DNA of 64,000 nt. Origin: Massariosphaeria phaeospora (lineage: Eukaryota > Ascomycota > Dothideomycetes > Pleosporales). The notes beneath the pieces are model-generated. The model was given only the letters and a program-made list of their open reading frames with translations, was not told the origin of the DNA and did not search any database. Below, piece after piece: positions 40,981-54,537 of the stretch; within the stretch, counting starts at the first letter, position 1, and the number at the start of each line of letters is the position of its first letter. A program made the position numbers and the translations under genes. Where the stretch lies: contig JAADJZ010000011.1 of the NCBI GenBank assembly GCA_011032825.1, positions 310,001 to 374,000 of the forward strand. The letters are read 5' to 3'.

Positions 40981-43122
40981 TTATGACCACACATCTTCTT
41001 GGTATTGGTTCGACGCCCTCATCGCCTTTACGATCTCCTCGCCCTTCGTTTCTGGTACGTTCCTGTGCTTGGCGATGATCTTGCCAAGGATTGTGTTGAC
41101 CTCTCGAGCCATGTTGGCGGCGTCACCGCACACATAGATGTATGCTTTCTGCTCCAACAGCTTGTTGATTTCGTCGGCCGACTCTTCTATCTGGTGTTGA
41201 ACGTAGACCTTATTGGGCCCGTCCCGCGAGAAGGCGGTGTGCATGACGAAGTTGTCACCAAGAGCTTCCTTGTATTGCTGTGTCATATGTCAGCTTACAA
41301 TTTAAGGAGTCACAGAGTAAACACTTACATCCCACTCATCCTGGTAGATGAAGTCCTCGGACTTCTTTCTACACCCAAAGAAAAGCACCGTCTTTCCAAC
41401 GTTCTGCCCTGCTTTCGCTTGAGCCGCTCGCTCCTGAACGAAACCGCGGAACGGAGCCACACCGGTCCCTGGACCGATCATGATGATTGGCTTCGACGGG
41501 TCAGACGGAAGCTTAAAGTTCGAATGGCGTACGTGCACCGGCACATGGATCCCATCGTATTTGTTGCGCGGACCGGTGATGGCATAGTTTAGACCGTGGG
41601 GATCTGGACTTGGGTCGCCGTGCTGTTTTTGTTTAAGTGCGAGAAGGTAGTTGGTAGTGACACCCTTCAGGACATGTGGGTTTCCCGGATTCTCTATCGA
41701 CTCGACGACAGCAGTGATAGCGATCTTATCTTTCTGAACGTAAGAAGACGAAGATATGGAGTAGTACCGTGGCTGGATCTTGACCAGACCTTCGATGAAT
41801 AGAGAGAATGGCACCTTGGACCATGCCTCACCATTCGACTCAATCTCGAGGAGCTGCGCGAGATTGAGGTTGCGGTGTGTCACCTTCTCCTGAAAGTAGT
41901 CTTTCTCGCTGCCCAACTTGGTCATCTCTGCTTTGATCTGGTCGTTGGGGGCAAATGGTGCGATAGTAGAGACAAGTTGACGAGACACCGGCGCGCATAT
42001 TTCCATATGATAGCGAACAGCTGCATCGTAGGTAGTAGGGGATGGGAAGGGAACCTTGGCCGTCGGATCTAGGCCCTTGACAGCGATAACGGTATGGCGT
42101 TTGGGGTTTAGACCAAGAATGGACAGAAAACGGTCAACCTCTTTGCCGGCATTGGTGGGCCAGACGGCAATGTGGTCACCTGTGGTGTAGGACAGGTTAG
42201 AGCCAGCGATGTCAATCTCCATGTGGAGGCAGTTCCTATTCTTGACAGTGAAAAGCTCCTTGGACTCGTCAATGGGGGCAATGAAGGGATTGTTGGCGTT
42301 GAACGGTCCCTTTTGCGAACCTTCAAGGTGGTTCTTGTTGGGCTCGCCAACATAGACTGTGTCGTCCTCTGCACTCAGATCGGGCTTCTCGGTGATCTCA
42401 AAGACGGCCTCGTAGACAGCCTCGCGTTCCTCCAGACCCATCTTCTCAGCCACGTCGGCCCACATGGGCTCCTTCCAAGCGAGGAAATCCTCCTCCATGG
42501 TACCGGCGCCGTCATCGCCCTCGCCCGCGGAGCCCAACCTGGTCGCGCCGAGCTTAGTCAGATATGTGTCTACATTCCGCACCATCGAGTTGTAGTGTTC
42601 GTAGGTGTTGTTTCCGAGGCCGAAGGCGACGTATTTGAGGTTGGAGAGCGGCTTGTCGTCGACCGACTGGCCGTCGCTGAAGGAAACGTCGTCGGAGCCG
42701 AGGAACTCGTAGAACTCGACGGCATTGTCGGTGGGCTCACCCTCGCCATACGTGGCAAGCACGAACACAGCCAGCTTGTCGTCGGGGAATTTGTCGAGGT
42801 TCTCGTAGTCGTAATCCTCCAAGTCGGCAACGATGGTGTTCAGGCCGAAGCGCGAATGGCCCTCCTTGGCCAAACGCGAGGCATAGTCTTCGGCGGTACC
42901 CGTCTGGCTGCCATAGAAGACGACGCAGTTCTTGTCCGTCTCCTCCAGCTTCTCGATGATGTTCCGCGACTTGCCCGCCTTAGCCGCGCCGTTGCCGTTC
43001 GCGAGCGAGTTGCCGTACGGATCCCCATAGACAGCCCAGTAGGTGCCCTTGGTGAAGTAGGCGACGGTTCCGACGAGCAGCGCGGCGAGCACGATAATGT
43101 CGAGCGTGTCGAGTTGCGCCAT
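40981..43122 (-). CDS. cprA: NADPH-cytochrome P450 reductase
   Basis: This enzyme passes electrons from NADPH through FAD and FMN to microsomal P450s, for example in ergosterol synthesis. Exons 41329-43122 and 40981-41277 join across a 51-base intron (GTAAGT donor, GACACAG acceptor), giving 696 residues, the usual length. After a short lumenal start there is one membrane anchor (LDIIVLAALLVGTVAYF, about 7-23). FMN domain: VVFYGSQTGTAEDYASRLA and LATYGEGEPTDNA. FAD part: the RYYSISSSS motif and the GVTTNYLLALK stretch. NADPH part: MIGPGTGVAPFRGF, FFGCRKKSEDF and IYVCGDAANMA. It ends DVWS with the conserved Trp that stacks on FAD. The ATG at 43122 (MAQLDTL) is preferred because it directly precedes the anchor. 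It faces the endoplasmic reticulum cytosolic side. Confidence 0.95.
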
Positions 43123-45063
43123 GGTGGGTGGGAGTCGGGTCAGCGAGCAGGTGGTGGGAGGGACACAGGGCGCCTTCGTGCAAGATCCGGCGCAGGGTCG
43201 GGGCCGGAAGAGGGCAAGCGGTGGGAATATTCGCTGCGTGGTGGAGCTCGAGTCGGATGCTGGCCGGCGGTCTTCCAAGGTTTCTCGTCCAGTGGCAGAG
43301 GCGATGCCTTATCGGGGCGGGTCGGCTGATGCAGTGGGAGAGGGCAGAGGAAGCTGGGTGGACTAGCGGACGACCAGAGCGACAGAGCCCAAGTAGCTGC
43401 TCTCTCTACGCTGCCTCTGCGACGCCGGCCGGACCGTCTGCCGTTGTACGCGGTGGCGCTGGTGTGCAGCCGTCACCGCCAGGCCGGAGCGCTCAGCGGG
43501 CTCGGAGGCGGTCGGCTCGCAGCTCGCAGCTCGCAGCGATTCCGCGCGAAGCTTCCAAGTTCCAACAGGCCAGCCGGCTACCTACTCGTACGGTGGCAGG
43601 TGGCAGGTCGTCACTTGTGTCGTCCCGACTCCCGACTCCCAACTCGCGCGCAATCTGCCGATTCTGACGGCTGTCCTGGCAGGGACGCTAGGCAGTGCAG
43701 CAGCGCAGAGCACGGCCGGGTGGGTGTGGCCAGAGTGCAGAGTGCACCGTCAAGACAGTCAAGCCGGGCGCACAACGACAGCTGAGGGCAGCAGGAGAAG
43801 GTGCAGACCACAAGGCAGGCGGGCGGCCAGAGATTTCCTGTGCAACGCCGCTCGCTACCGCCGACCCCCGGCCTTTATACAGAACATCGGCCGTGGACAT
43901 ATCTAGGTGGTGGTGAAGCCGCTAGCCAGCCCATGGAGCCGCCTCGGTCCGGCACTGGATTGGGCGACAGCCCGAGAGGCAACTTGATCATTGATGCTGC
44001 CCGTCGACTTGTCGCGCGGCGTCTGACGGCCGACTCCAGCAGGCACAGCGATGCCAGGCGACAACCACAGCTGACGTACCTACACATGCTCGTCGCCACC
44101 TGTCCGTAGTCGAAGGTATTTCCGCTGGTGTGCAGGTGCTGGCGGCGGGCAGTCACGACTCACCAGGACCTGCAAGTTGCAAGTTGCCATGCAGCGCACC
44201 TGCACCGTCCGGAAAGGAGTGGCAATTTAATAATATTGCGGCTCTGCTGTTTGCGCTGTTTGGGCTGCCCCGCTGCTGGCTTGCCGCTGCATGCCTTTGA
44301 ACTTTGAACTTTGCTTGACGCCAGACGCGCGTCGCCAATTGGGCCATGGCGACCAGGTGGCAGACTAGGTAGCAGTGCCGCCACAGACGCGCTGTGCGTG
44401 TGCGACGACAGACACCCGTGGACCACCAGAGCGCCGGTCGACTGCGCAATGCGGAGACAACTAGATGCCGCGAGTCGCTTCACCGCGACCGCGCACCCGG
44501 CTGGGCGGTCCTTCTCACTGCTGCTGACGCCTGAGCAGTTGCTAGCAATATCCTCCGCTGCCGAGAGGCTCCGTCGCTGTGAGATGTGGCCCGCTGCCGC
44601 CGTGCGTCTTGACTGCGTGCGGCATAGTCCAGGAACGGCGCAAGGGTCTGGCGAACTCGCTGAATCTGCACTGTGACGGCCACTGCTGCTGCCACTGCCA
44701 CGCCCACGCCCACGCCCACGCCCACGCTGAACAACACCGGCAACATCACCGCGAGGCCAGCGCACGCCATCTGCTGCCCGTACTCCCGACTCCCCTCGGC
44801 TGCCCCCAGATGACGAGCCACCGCAGCTGCCGGCCCTGCCATCGCGAGCCAGATCCCACGCCCAATGAGTAGTAGTAGGTGACCGTTTTCTAGTCCGCCC
44901 CCCCCGTCCGTCTTCAAACGGTCCAAACCACCGCCGAAACACTCCAGGGCTCCCCACCAGACCCAAACGCGGCAGAGAGGCGTCTGCCGTTTGTCAGGCC
45001 CTGCAGTGCCATGTCCGAGCTTATCTGGACGTCGACTCGCTCCGCTCCCTCTGGGTTTGCTGA
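43123..45063. other. Intergenic between two divergent genes
   Basis: About 1.9 kb with no supported gene. It should carry the promoters of the P450 reductase (minus) and the Furry-type gene (plus), and probably the missing first exon of the latter. A 4.5-copy CGCCCA repeat lies at 44701-44727. Confidence 0.5.
44701..44727 (+). repeat. CGCCCA hexamer repeat, about 4.5 copies
   Basis: Four perfect CGCCCA units and a partial fifth are present, with related CCACTGCCA sequence before them. Confidence 0.85.
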
Positions 45064-48000
45064 CCCCCTCTAGCTGCTTCGTCCCCACTGGCGCACGCTC
45101 GACCAGCTGCTGGGAATGTGTCGCACCACAAAGACTTCCCCTCCCGCGAACCTTCGCTGACGCGCGGACGGGCTCTCACCACGTCCGCTCGCACCGCTGT
45201 CTCGCCTCGCTCGGCCTCGCAGACGATTGCCCTCCGTGTTACAAGCAACCCGAGTCCAGACCGCGGCATCGAGCGCAAGCCTTCGCTCTCCTATGCCCAC
45301 AACCGCCAGACGTCCATTGTGCATGGCATCCAGCACTCGCGGAACACGAGCTTCGTCAATTCACCCGCCACCAGCCCGCTTAGTCCGCAGATCATCGCCG
45401 CGAGCGGCGCCCCTCTTGATGGCACAGTGATGGGGCAGGACAGCATAGCCGAAGCCCTCACGGCGAGCGGGATGCATGCAGGCGCCACCGCTATGAACGG
45501 GCACGTGAGTGCTGCGTCTGCCTCGCTATCAGGCGACGGGACGGGCACGCAGCGGAAACCGGAGAGAGGCCAAAGCCGGTCTTCGCGGAAAGGCGGTCAC
45601 AGTCATAACCGCTCGCAGTCTCGTCAACCGCATGGGCCCGAGAGCCTCAGAACGGTGAGCGAGTATGCGCTGCACCACCTGTTCAATGCAGTGAGTGGCC
45701 TACACGCCGTCTACCGGCACAGCTGACACGAGGCTACTAGTTCGTAGCTCAAGCCGATGATAAGATTCGCCAATGTCGGACGGACCGCGGCCAACCCGAG
45801 GCCAGAGTCGAGAAGGTTTGCGGACCCGGGGTTGATTCGAATTTTGACCAGCTTATCACTGCTCTGGGCCACGTTGCACGTCACAAGCCGAAGCCGTTGA
45901 TAGACACCATCATGATGTGGAGGAAGAACAAAAGTGAAGAAGCTGCACACCTGAGGGGCAGGCTGGCTAATGTGGGTAGCCGTGTTTTTAGCCTGCACCA
46001 CGGCTTTGCTGACTTGGACAGGCACGTCAGGCAACCTCGCTACCGTCGTCGGTGCATCTTCCACGTCGAAATACTGAGCCATCGCAAGTTTTCACAGAGG
46101 GCCAGGCCGCTCCTCCGCCCTCAAGTGGCCCAGAGCACATGTTAATGCTTCAGCAAGAAGTTACACACGCAGAGCAAACCTCGACAGTCTCTACCTACAT
46201 GCTATGCCGCATCCTCCTTGAAATCCTAACGCAGACTGACCTGCAATGCTTGACTACAGACATGGCCGAACGCCTGCTGAGTCTATTCTACGGCCAATTG
46301 AATGCGGTTGACCCGGATCAGGTGGAAGACTCTCCTCTGAACAACGCAAACTGGGTCATGTACGGCCAGCTGCTCGGTGCACTCAGCGATTTCATGTTCG
46401 ACAATGTCCAGGAGAAGTTCATTGCCGATCTTCGCATTGTGGATAGCCAGTCTTCGGTCAAAGGCCAGCTGAATAGGGAAACCGAACAGAAAGGTGCGAT
46501 GATCGTACGTGGCATGAGGCATTTGAGAGTCAGAACCTATCCCGAAAATGCCTGGGATAGCACGTGCGATTTTATGCTTTCATTTGCTAAACTCTTTGCA
46601 AACGCCCATGGCCAGACTATCAAGTATGCCTACTGCCAGGTGCTGAGGGAACTACTCCTACGCATTGCTATAAGAGCCACAACCGAACTTGGTCTCCCGA
46701 TTTGGAGGACGGTAGTTGACATAATGAGGCAGAGGGTATCACTGCTTCTGAGCAAGCCCAAGCACTGGCAGGAGGCATTCCCGCTCATGTCGATCATTAT
46801 ATCGGTTTCCCCAGCTGATATATTCAGCAGTCAGTGGCTACCGCTGGCATTGTCCATACAGCCAAGACTAAAAGAACGCGCAACGAGAGCTGTAGCGTTA
46901 AGAGGCATCTGTCGACTAGTTTGGACGTATATTTACCGCACAGGAACCGATCCTCCCAACGTGGCGACGCGGAGACTCGAGGACATCATCCGAATGGTAT
47001 TCCAACCTGGAAAACGGTCATATCTTTCAACCGAGTCCACCATATCAGAGCCTTTGATACAGCTGATCCGCATCATCGGATTCAAATATCAGGACCTCTG
47101 CTTTAAGACCATTATATTTCCGCTTCTCAATTCGGAGATATTTTTCCCCAGCGCGAGCCGGGACCTTCGGGTAGAAAATCTGGAGCCGGATCGCATGGTT
47201 ATCGGGATTCGATCGTTTCTTGCCATCATGGCCGATTTGGAGAAAGGGGAGCAACCGCCATTCCCCAGCTCATTCAACTCTGATCTTAGTGTAGACGCGG
47301 TAGAATTACCTGCACTGTCGGTCAGCCCGCGTCCTCTACCACACTTGTCCATTAAATCATCTCAACTTCTGGATGATCGGCTCTCCCGTCCTGTAAATTT
47401 TACTGGCCTTACAGATGTGGCAAAGCAACACTATATTCGGTTTTGCAAAATACTCGGCGAAATCACAATAATCTGTGACAACACGTTTGGTGGACAGGCT
47501 GTTCTTGATGAAAAGTTCTCCTTGCAGACGCCTAAGACACCCATGTCCGAAACCTTTGGCTTCGGGCGACGCGATGATCCGTCATCCTCGGATCCACGGC
47601 AGGGATTCTACGACCTCTTGCACGTTGCTGTGCAAGCACTACCTCGATGCTTATCGCCCCACATACCGTTCAACTCGCTCATCAACCTACTATGCACTGG
47701 GACTGCTCACGTCCAAGTTAACATTGCAACGTCCTCAGCCCAGTCTCTCAAATCTATTGCACGACAATCGCATGCTCAACAAGTTACCATTGGCTTCGCT
47801 AGATTCATCTTCAACTTCGACGACCGCTACTCCACAATGTCAGATGGTGGCATGCTTGGTGCTGGTCATATTGAGAACACTCTAAAGTTATACGTGGAGT
47901 TACTCCATATATGGATTGAAGAGATCAAAGAGAAGACCAGAAAAGCTGCTCTTGATACACCTGACGACGGGTCTGGCAACCGAGGCGTGCAGCTAGACCT

Positions 48001-51000
48001 ATCCTCAGTATGGGCCCACGTAGATGAGGTTGAGTCGCATGGACTCTTCTTTCTCTGTTCTCCTGCGCGCCGTGTACGGGCATATGCAGTCACCGTTCTC
48101 CGCCTCATAACCGAATTCGACACAGCCCTGGGCGGGTCCAGTACACGCGTCATCCGAGTAATGGAAGGGAGTCCTCAAAGAGTCTTGGACATTAGTGATG
48201 AAAAGTTGTCGCTTGCGGAACGTAGTCGTCTTCAAAGAGGGATGAGGAAGAGCAACGTCCAAAGCACACTTGTCGAGCTTTGTGGCAGTGAAGTGCCCTA
48301 TGACTCGACGCTCTGGTTCAAGATCTTTCCTAATCTGATACGCATCAGCTTCGAGGTCTGTCCTTTTGCGGTTACTCTTACCAGGGACATAGTCTGCGCA
48401 AGGCTGTCCCAGATACATCGAACCTTGGCATCTTTAGCGGAGGGTCCCCGGGCTAGTCCTTATTCAAGCTTCGAAGCTACTGCTTTCAAGGGCAACCGGT
48501 TGGCAACCACCTCACCCGAAATTGTCATAGAGCAGTGGAAGCTCTATCTGATATTTGCTTTCACGACGTTGACTAATCTAGGGATTAGCGGTCAGTCGTC
48601 TGCACAACATTCCAGGAAAAGTTCCAAGTCGTCTCAGAAGAGCTCGAACAAGGTCTATACAGCAAGGGAGCTCTTTTCCAAAGTGCTTCCTTTACTCGCA
48701 GTAGATAATCCCGCCATCCGTGAGGCTGCTGTCGTCGGGTTGGGATCTATAAACGTAAATCTGTATCGGACTTTACTCGAATCCTTACAAGGGCATTCTG
48801 CAGCCTGTAACGAAGAGGCGAACTTACGTCTTGCTATGCACAACCGCACACTGAGTAGTCCGCGCCGCGGTCATCGCACGGACCATCTGCGGACAGAAAT
48901 CACCCATGTCCATAAGCTGACGTCTCATTTCCTGAAACTGCCGGAAATGTACAACGACGAGTGGATCCTGAACAATCTTATGGGTTACACCAAGGACCTG
49001 AGAATCTTCTTAAGTGATGCTGAAGTGCAACACGAGTGGGACTTCCAAAAGCTACGCACTCATTATTGTGGACTGATAGAAGTATTATTCGAAGGCGTTA
49101 ACAAAACAAGTGATCCTCTCCAATGGATGCCATTTCAGTCACGGAAAGCCGCCTTCGCACTGATGGAGGATTGGTATGGCTACTCGGCTAACCAGCCTCA
49201 AACCCGTCAGCGCGAGGAAACGATGCGACGGTCAATGCTTGATCGCGAAGTAGAGTTCGGAAACAAAGGCATCGCGACTGCGGCCATGGAAATTGAGAAA
49301 CGAGATCTTCGTACGGCTGCGCTCAGTGCTATGGCTGCTCTTTGTGGCGGTCCAGTCAGCATCACAACCGACAGCAAAGTTCTTCTCCAATTCGACGTCC
49401 GCCGCATGTTGACCTGGATTGATAGTATCTTCGAGACGCCAAGCGATAGGACTCATGCTATTGGACGTCGAGCCCTCACAAACCTTATAGTGCACAATCG
49501 CGAACATCCGTACCTTTTGGATCGCGCGATTGAGATGTGTTATCTTTCCAAGTCATCCAAATCACTCGAGAGCTATTTTGAAGTCGTCACCCAAGTACTA
49601 ACAGAGCGAGAAGATTATAGCCTTCCTTTTTGGAAAGTCCTCAGCGCTGGTCTCTATACACTTGGACACGAGAACAATGAACTACGGATGAAATCCGCGC
49701 GATTGTTGAGAAAGCTCGAAGCCCGTGAGCAGAAAAACTCGAAGCTCCAAGATTTGGACATCAGCATCTCTGACAAGACAATCGCTGTCTACAAGCTGGC
49801 CCAATTCGAGACATCGCGAAGACTCGCAAAACAGCACGCTGAGCTTGCTCCCTTAGTCTTCTCTCAATTCTCATATTACTTCAAGGAGCTGCAACCCGAC
49901 CATCAGCGCAACATGGTAGCTGCCATGCTACCCTGGATACAAACTGTTGAGCTGCAGGTGGATCATGAGAATAATCCCACTGCACATTCCTATATGCTTT
50001 TGGTTAATTTATTCGAGATCACAGTCCGCTGTAGCAACGCGCTGCACAACGAAATTCAAGCACTATGGCAGGCTTTAGCCACAGGACCTCATGGTGGCAA
50101 TGTACAGCTAATACTGGACTTCATCATCAACCTTTGTTTGGAGAAGCGAGAACAAAACTTTGTCGACTACTCAAAACAGATCGTCGTTCACCTTTCAAGT
50201 ACCCCTGCTGGCCTCAAGGTCGTGGAGTTCCTATTGCAATCTATCACCCCGCGTTCCATGGTTGGGGAAAAGCGTGAACCCGCTCTGCCTCCTGCAGAGG
50301 CTGCCAACCTACCGTACCTCGCAGACCTTGGCGCCCTGCTGCCTAGTAGCAATAAACAGTCAGGGTATGCAATGGGCCAGGTTTGCCTTATCCTACTAGT
50401 CGACCTCATGGTCTCTCCTGTTCAGCTAGCCGGCGAGCATGTTCCACTACTTTTACAGATTGTATTGGTGCTATGGGATCACTACACTCCAGTAGTCCAG
50501 GACCAAGCCCGAGAGATGCTCGTGCATTTGATCCACGAGCTTGTCATCTCACAGATTGAAGACGACACGACCAGTATAGATAAGAGAGCGATTGAAGACT
50601 TCATCGACAACGTACGACGTCATGATTCTAAAGTCGTTTGGAACTACGACGACAAGAACGGTAAGGACTTTGAGGATTCAGGCACCAAAGTCCCAGAGTC
50701 TATGACTTTAGTCGCTGGTGAGGTGCTGAAGTTCTTCTCGCTCTCATACCCTGGCCTAAGAGAGACATGGGGCAAAGTCGCTCTGAGCTGGGCCACATCG
50801 TGTCCTGTCCGGCATTTGGCTTGCCGGTCATTCCAGTTGTTCCGATGCATACTGAGTTCCCTTGATCAGCGGATGCTGTCAGATATGCTCGCCAGGCTTT
50901 CAAATACCATCTCGGACGACGAGAGCGATATCCAAACCTTCTCCATGGAAATCCTGACGACCCTGAGCACAATAATCGAGGCATTGCAGCCCGCAGATCT

Positions 51001-52837
51001 GATGCAATATCCTCAGTTGTTCTGGACCACATGTGCTTGTTTGAACACTATCCATGAAGGCGAGTTCATGGAGAGCATGTCCATGTTGGAAAAAATACTA
51101 GACAAGCTTGACTTGGAAGATCCAGAGGTCATCCAAGTGCTGGAAGAGAGCTGTCCTGAGAAGTGGGAAGGCCAGTTCGACGGGCTGTCGCCACTCATCT
51201 ACAAAGGCGCTCGATCAAGTTTGTGTCTCGAAAGGTCCTTGCGCTTACTCGGAAGGCTCTGCGTTCTCCCGTCGAGTCGGATTGTTGGTGACGAGAGCCG
51301 TCTGGTTTACACCATTCTAGCGAACATGCCGCGGTTCTTACGATCATTTGAACCTGGGGTAAAGGATGGTTCTGTCTACGACACCGCTGAGATGCTGGCT
51401 GGAGTCGCGGAAGAATACCAGTGTGCAAATTTGTCTCAAGCCTTGACAGCGTTCGCCAAGAAGCGCTACCGGGTCGACAAAGACTTTCTCGCCCAAACGA
51501 TGTCTGCCATTCGCTCCTCTTTCTTCCCAGCTTTAGAATACGGAAGTCTGGTGTTCCTTATTGGCTTACTTACAAACAAGATCGATTGGATGAAAATCAA
51601 CACTATGGACGTCATATGTGTTATCATTCCAGAAATCGACATGAGGAAACCAGAGATTGCATCCAAAGGGCCCGATCTCATCTCACCACTTCTCCGACTT
51701 CTTCAGACCGACTTCTGTCCACAAGCTTTGCGTGTGTTAGACCTTGCCATGAACATGACAGGCCAGATACATCCTCAAGCGGGTGTCCACCTCCGAATGA
51801 GCATGGCTGGCTCACATTCAAGCCGCCCGTTCAAAAAGCAATTTGAGAAGACTCAATCCATCTATGGCATCCCAGAAGAGAGCGGCTGGGCGATACCAAT
51901 CCCCGCCCATCACTCGCAACTGACCAGGGCAAATGTCCATGCTGTTTTTTACACGTGTGGCATTATTGAAGACGAAGACGCTGAGACGTTAGCCACTCCG
52001 CAGATCGAATTCCGTCAGGAAGAGTTTCCCTTTAGCCCGCTATCTGGGTACCGGACGGATACAATGACCTCGGAGGATACCCGTGGGGAAAGCCACATTG
52101 GAGAGTTGGTCATGAAACTCGACAGCATGGATAATTTCTTTGAAGATGATGACGAAACTGAAATATTGACCGATCTTCCCAGTAGCCCAATGTTCGGCGC
52201 AGGACGTTATGCCAATGGGTCATACTCCAACGGGACTGGTGACGTTCGCGAGAACCTCTATGACCAGCAAACAGCACCCATCCTCAATGCCTCATTGACT
52301 CGGAACGCGAGTGTGACGTCCTTCCACACTGCCTTTAAAGACTCCAAGATGTCTCCTGTACCAAGAGAACCCGCCGTCATGACTCCAGCTGCATTTAATT
52401 CTTTCACCTCTGCACCCACAAGTACTACACCCAAGGGTCCCTCTGTCCTCCTTCCGTCCCGGCCAGGCCTACACTCCCGCTCAGTAACCTCCCCCTCCGC
52501 CCCGAACCAACACCAACGCCTCTCACCCGGCCTATCCTCCTCAGCCGTCGACGAGCACGACGAAGCCTTCTCCGACGATGACGTCGCGATCGGCCGCTCG
52601 AGCAATACGACGCCGACCGACAAGCCGTTCTCCTCGATCGAGAACATGATACGGCCTCTGACGCAGGACACCAGGAGCCGCATACGCAGCGGCATGAGGA
52701 GGCTGACGGGTGGCGGAGGGGACCCCAAGGAAAGGGAGAAGACAAGGGAGGCGGTTAAGCTAGCGCTGCAGAAGAGCCCGCAGGTGCCGAAGGTGCCGGA
52801 TATCTACCTGGTCAATCCGAAAAGCGCGGAGCCGTGA
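45064..52837 (+). CDS. Cell morphogenesis protein of the Furry/Tao3/Mor2 family
   Basis: Tao3 (PAG1) and Mor2 are giant HEAT-repeat scaffolds of the RAM/MOR network that activate the NDR kinase Cbk1/Orb6 during polarised growth. Visible exons are 45064-45690 (open start), 45741-45971 and 46022-52837, at least 2557 residues. Introns of 50 bases each have GTGAGT and GTGGGT donors; joining them restores SEYALHHLFNAFVAQADDKI and KSEEAAHLRGRLANARQAT. The N-terminal leader is Ser/Arg-rich (HGIQHSRNTSFVNSPATSP). The conserved body has STYMLCRILLEILTQTD, FEVCPFAVTLTRDI and CLILLVDLMVSPVQLA. The tail (from about 52060) is disordered and ends VPKVPDIYLVNPKSAEP. No ATG is present in frame before 45430, so the true start is probably in an upstream exon that I could not fix. 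Confidence 0.9.
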
Positions 52838-54084
52838 TGGGGTCGCGGACCAACCACAGCCCATAAACCCATGGGTCATTAGCGCACATGTTTCCACTCA
52901 GACCTCACGACGTTCCTCGGGAATCTGAGATGTCTTATTATTTGCTCACTTCTATCTATGGCGCCCTCGGAAATCGGTATCACAACAAAAATGAGATGTT
53001 CATGTATGAAGCGCGGGACGTGACACCGGGCGTTCACTGTTTGACCACTTTCTTCTTTCTGTACGTGTGTGGGGATGTGACCGGCTCTGAATCGAAAGAA
53101 TTGTAAGTCTGTGTTTGTGCTTCTATTGTTGGTGTCTCGGGGAGATACCAAAAAACCATCATCGCTCCTTTTTCTAGTTGACAGATAGATACCAGATCCA
53201 GTTCTCCTTCTGTTTCGGATTTAGATTTATTAATTAATGATATTATGTTGTGTGTGGTATACTAAGCATTGCATTTGTTAAGATTTTGCCTTCAGACGAT
53301 TGAACGTACTTGCGTTCAGTGCTTGTTGTCTTAGATATAGTGTCTATTCTTGGTTGAGTTACAACTTCGCTAAGACTAGATGTTGATTGTCTGGCTGTCC
53401 GTGTTCTTGTAGGATGAGGGTATACAATTCTACAATTCGGGTTAGCTTTATACTTGGTAGGAAGTAGACATATAATACGGTCAGGCGTGCGTGCTAATTA
53501 GCTATGTATTTGTTACACTACTCTGCACTCGTCCATCCGACAACAGCCAAGCTACGCGCAACGAGCTCATCTTATGCACTGCCGATACTGATACCAGCTT
53601 GTACCGAGACATAGTACAGTATACTTTGGGAAATATATCCTTAATATGCGCTTCGCATCCGCGTGTTCGTGTTCGTGTGCGTCCGCGTTGTGCGCCGCGA
53701 CGACGTGTATGTCTCTTCCTCCTCCATCGTCGTCATAACCCGCTGCGTTTGCGCCGACGATCCGCCACCTGTCCGCCGGTCTTCGTAGATATACCGGGTC
53801 GGCGCAGGAGCGGGAGCTGCAACTACAGAAATTTCGGCGCGGCCGTATCTGCCGTGGTTGGTACTGCTGTTGCTGTGTGCGCGCGCGTCGCGATGGCTGC
53901 GGTAGTTGTTGTTATAGCCGCTGGAGCTTGCGTTTGAGTAGCGCGTGTCGTGGGAGTGGTTGGGGTTTGGGTATCGGGCGTAGCTTGCAGGTCTGGTACC
54001 GAGGTCGGATAACGGTGTGAAGGCTCTGGAGTAAGAGGGTTTTGGCGTGGTGGCCTAGGGTCTTTCGTCGAGTGTGTAGAGGCT
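52838..54084. other. Intergenic, no supported gene
   Basis: The sequence after the Furry-type gene has no convincing reading frame. A short AT-rich piece with ATTAATTAATG lies near 53227-53240. The GC-rich part near 53650-54080 gives overlapping shadow ORFs. Confidence 0.45.
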
Positions 54085-54537
54085 TTATTGGGGGCGCGCC
54101 GGCGAATACGCCTGCGACTGCGACTGCGAGTATGCCTGCGCCCCATACCTAGCTCCACCAGAACCAAACGAATCGCGCCCATACGCACCAGGCCGCCCAT
54201 ACCCACGCGCAGAATGCGCATACCGCTCATGGCCGTCCTCGCGCCCCACCCTCGACGACCGTCTGCCCGACTGCTGCCAAGTAGAATTCGCCGCCGACGA
54301 TAGGCCACCAGACCATTGCTCTCCATTTGAAGACCCGCTGCCCGTGCAATCATCGTCGTCGTAACACCCTTCGATCTGCGCCTGCCCTGGCCGTTGGTAT
54401 GCAGACCCGGACCCAGTACAACCTTGATTTGACGTTGCGGCCGCCGTTTCGGTACGGCTGTTGGCGATGTGGATGATGGAAGACGTTATAGTTGAGGTGC
54501 CGGCGCGGCTGTCGACAAATCGAAATGGGACCATCAA
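54085..54537 (-). CDS. Possible low-complexity Gly/Ser/Tyr/Gln-rich protein
   Basis: A minus-strand frame of 150 codons begins at an ATG at 54537 and reads MMVPFRFVDSRAGTST, then an acidic CYDDDDCTGSGSS part, and ends in a Gly/Tyr/Ser/Gln-rich tail (GYGRPGAYGRDSFGSGG and AYSQSQSQAYSPARPQ). This bias resembles prion-like tails of RNA-binding proteins, but there is no recognisable domain. Another frame over the same bases (53823-54353) is also open, so one or both may be chance. Extra exons upstream are possible. Confidence 0.3.
   Translation of the reverse strand: MMVPFRFVDSRAGTSTITSSIIHIANSRTETAAATSNQGCTGSGSAYQRPGQAQIEGCYDDDDCTGSGSSNGEQWSGGLSSAANSTWQQSGRRSSRVGREDGHERYAHSARGYGRPGAYGRDSFGSGGARYGAQAYSQSQSQAYSPARPQ

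Noticed and set aside
42172..43329. A 385-codon plus-strand ORF antisense to the P450 reductase
   Set aside because: It is a shadow of the reductase gene, rich in Val/Gly/Glu as expected from reversed codons.
53823..54353. A 176-codon minus-strand ORF ending in a Thr/Ala/Pro-rich tail
   Set aside because: It overlaps the more protein-like frame at 54085-54537; the Arg-rich start looks like an out-of-frame reading of Gly/Ser codons. Both cannot be accepted without transcripts.
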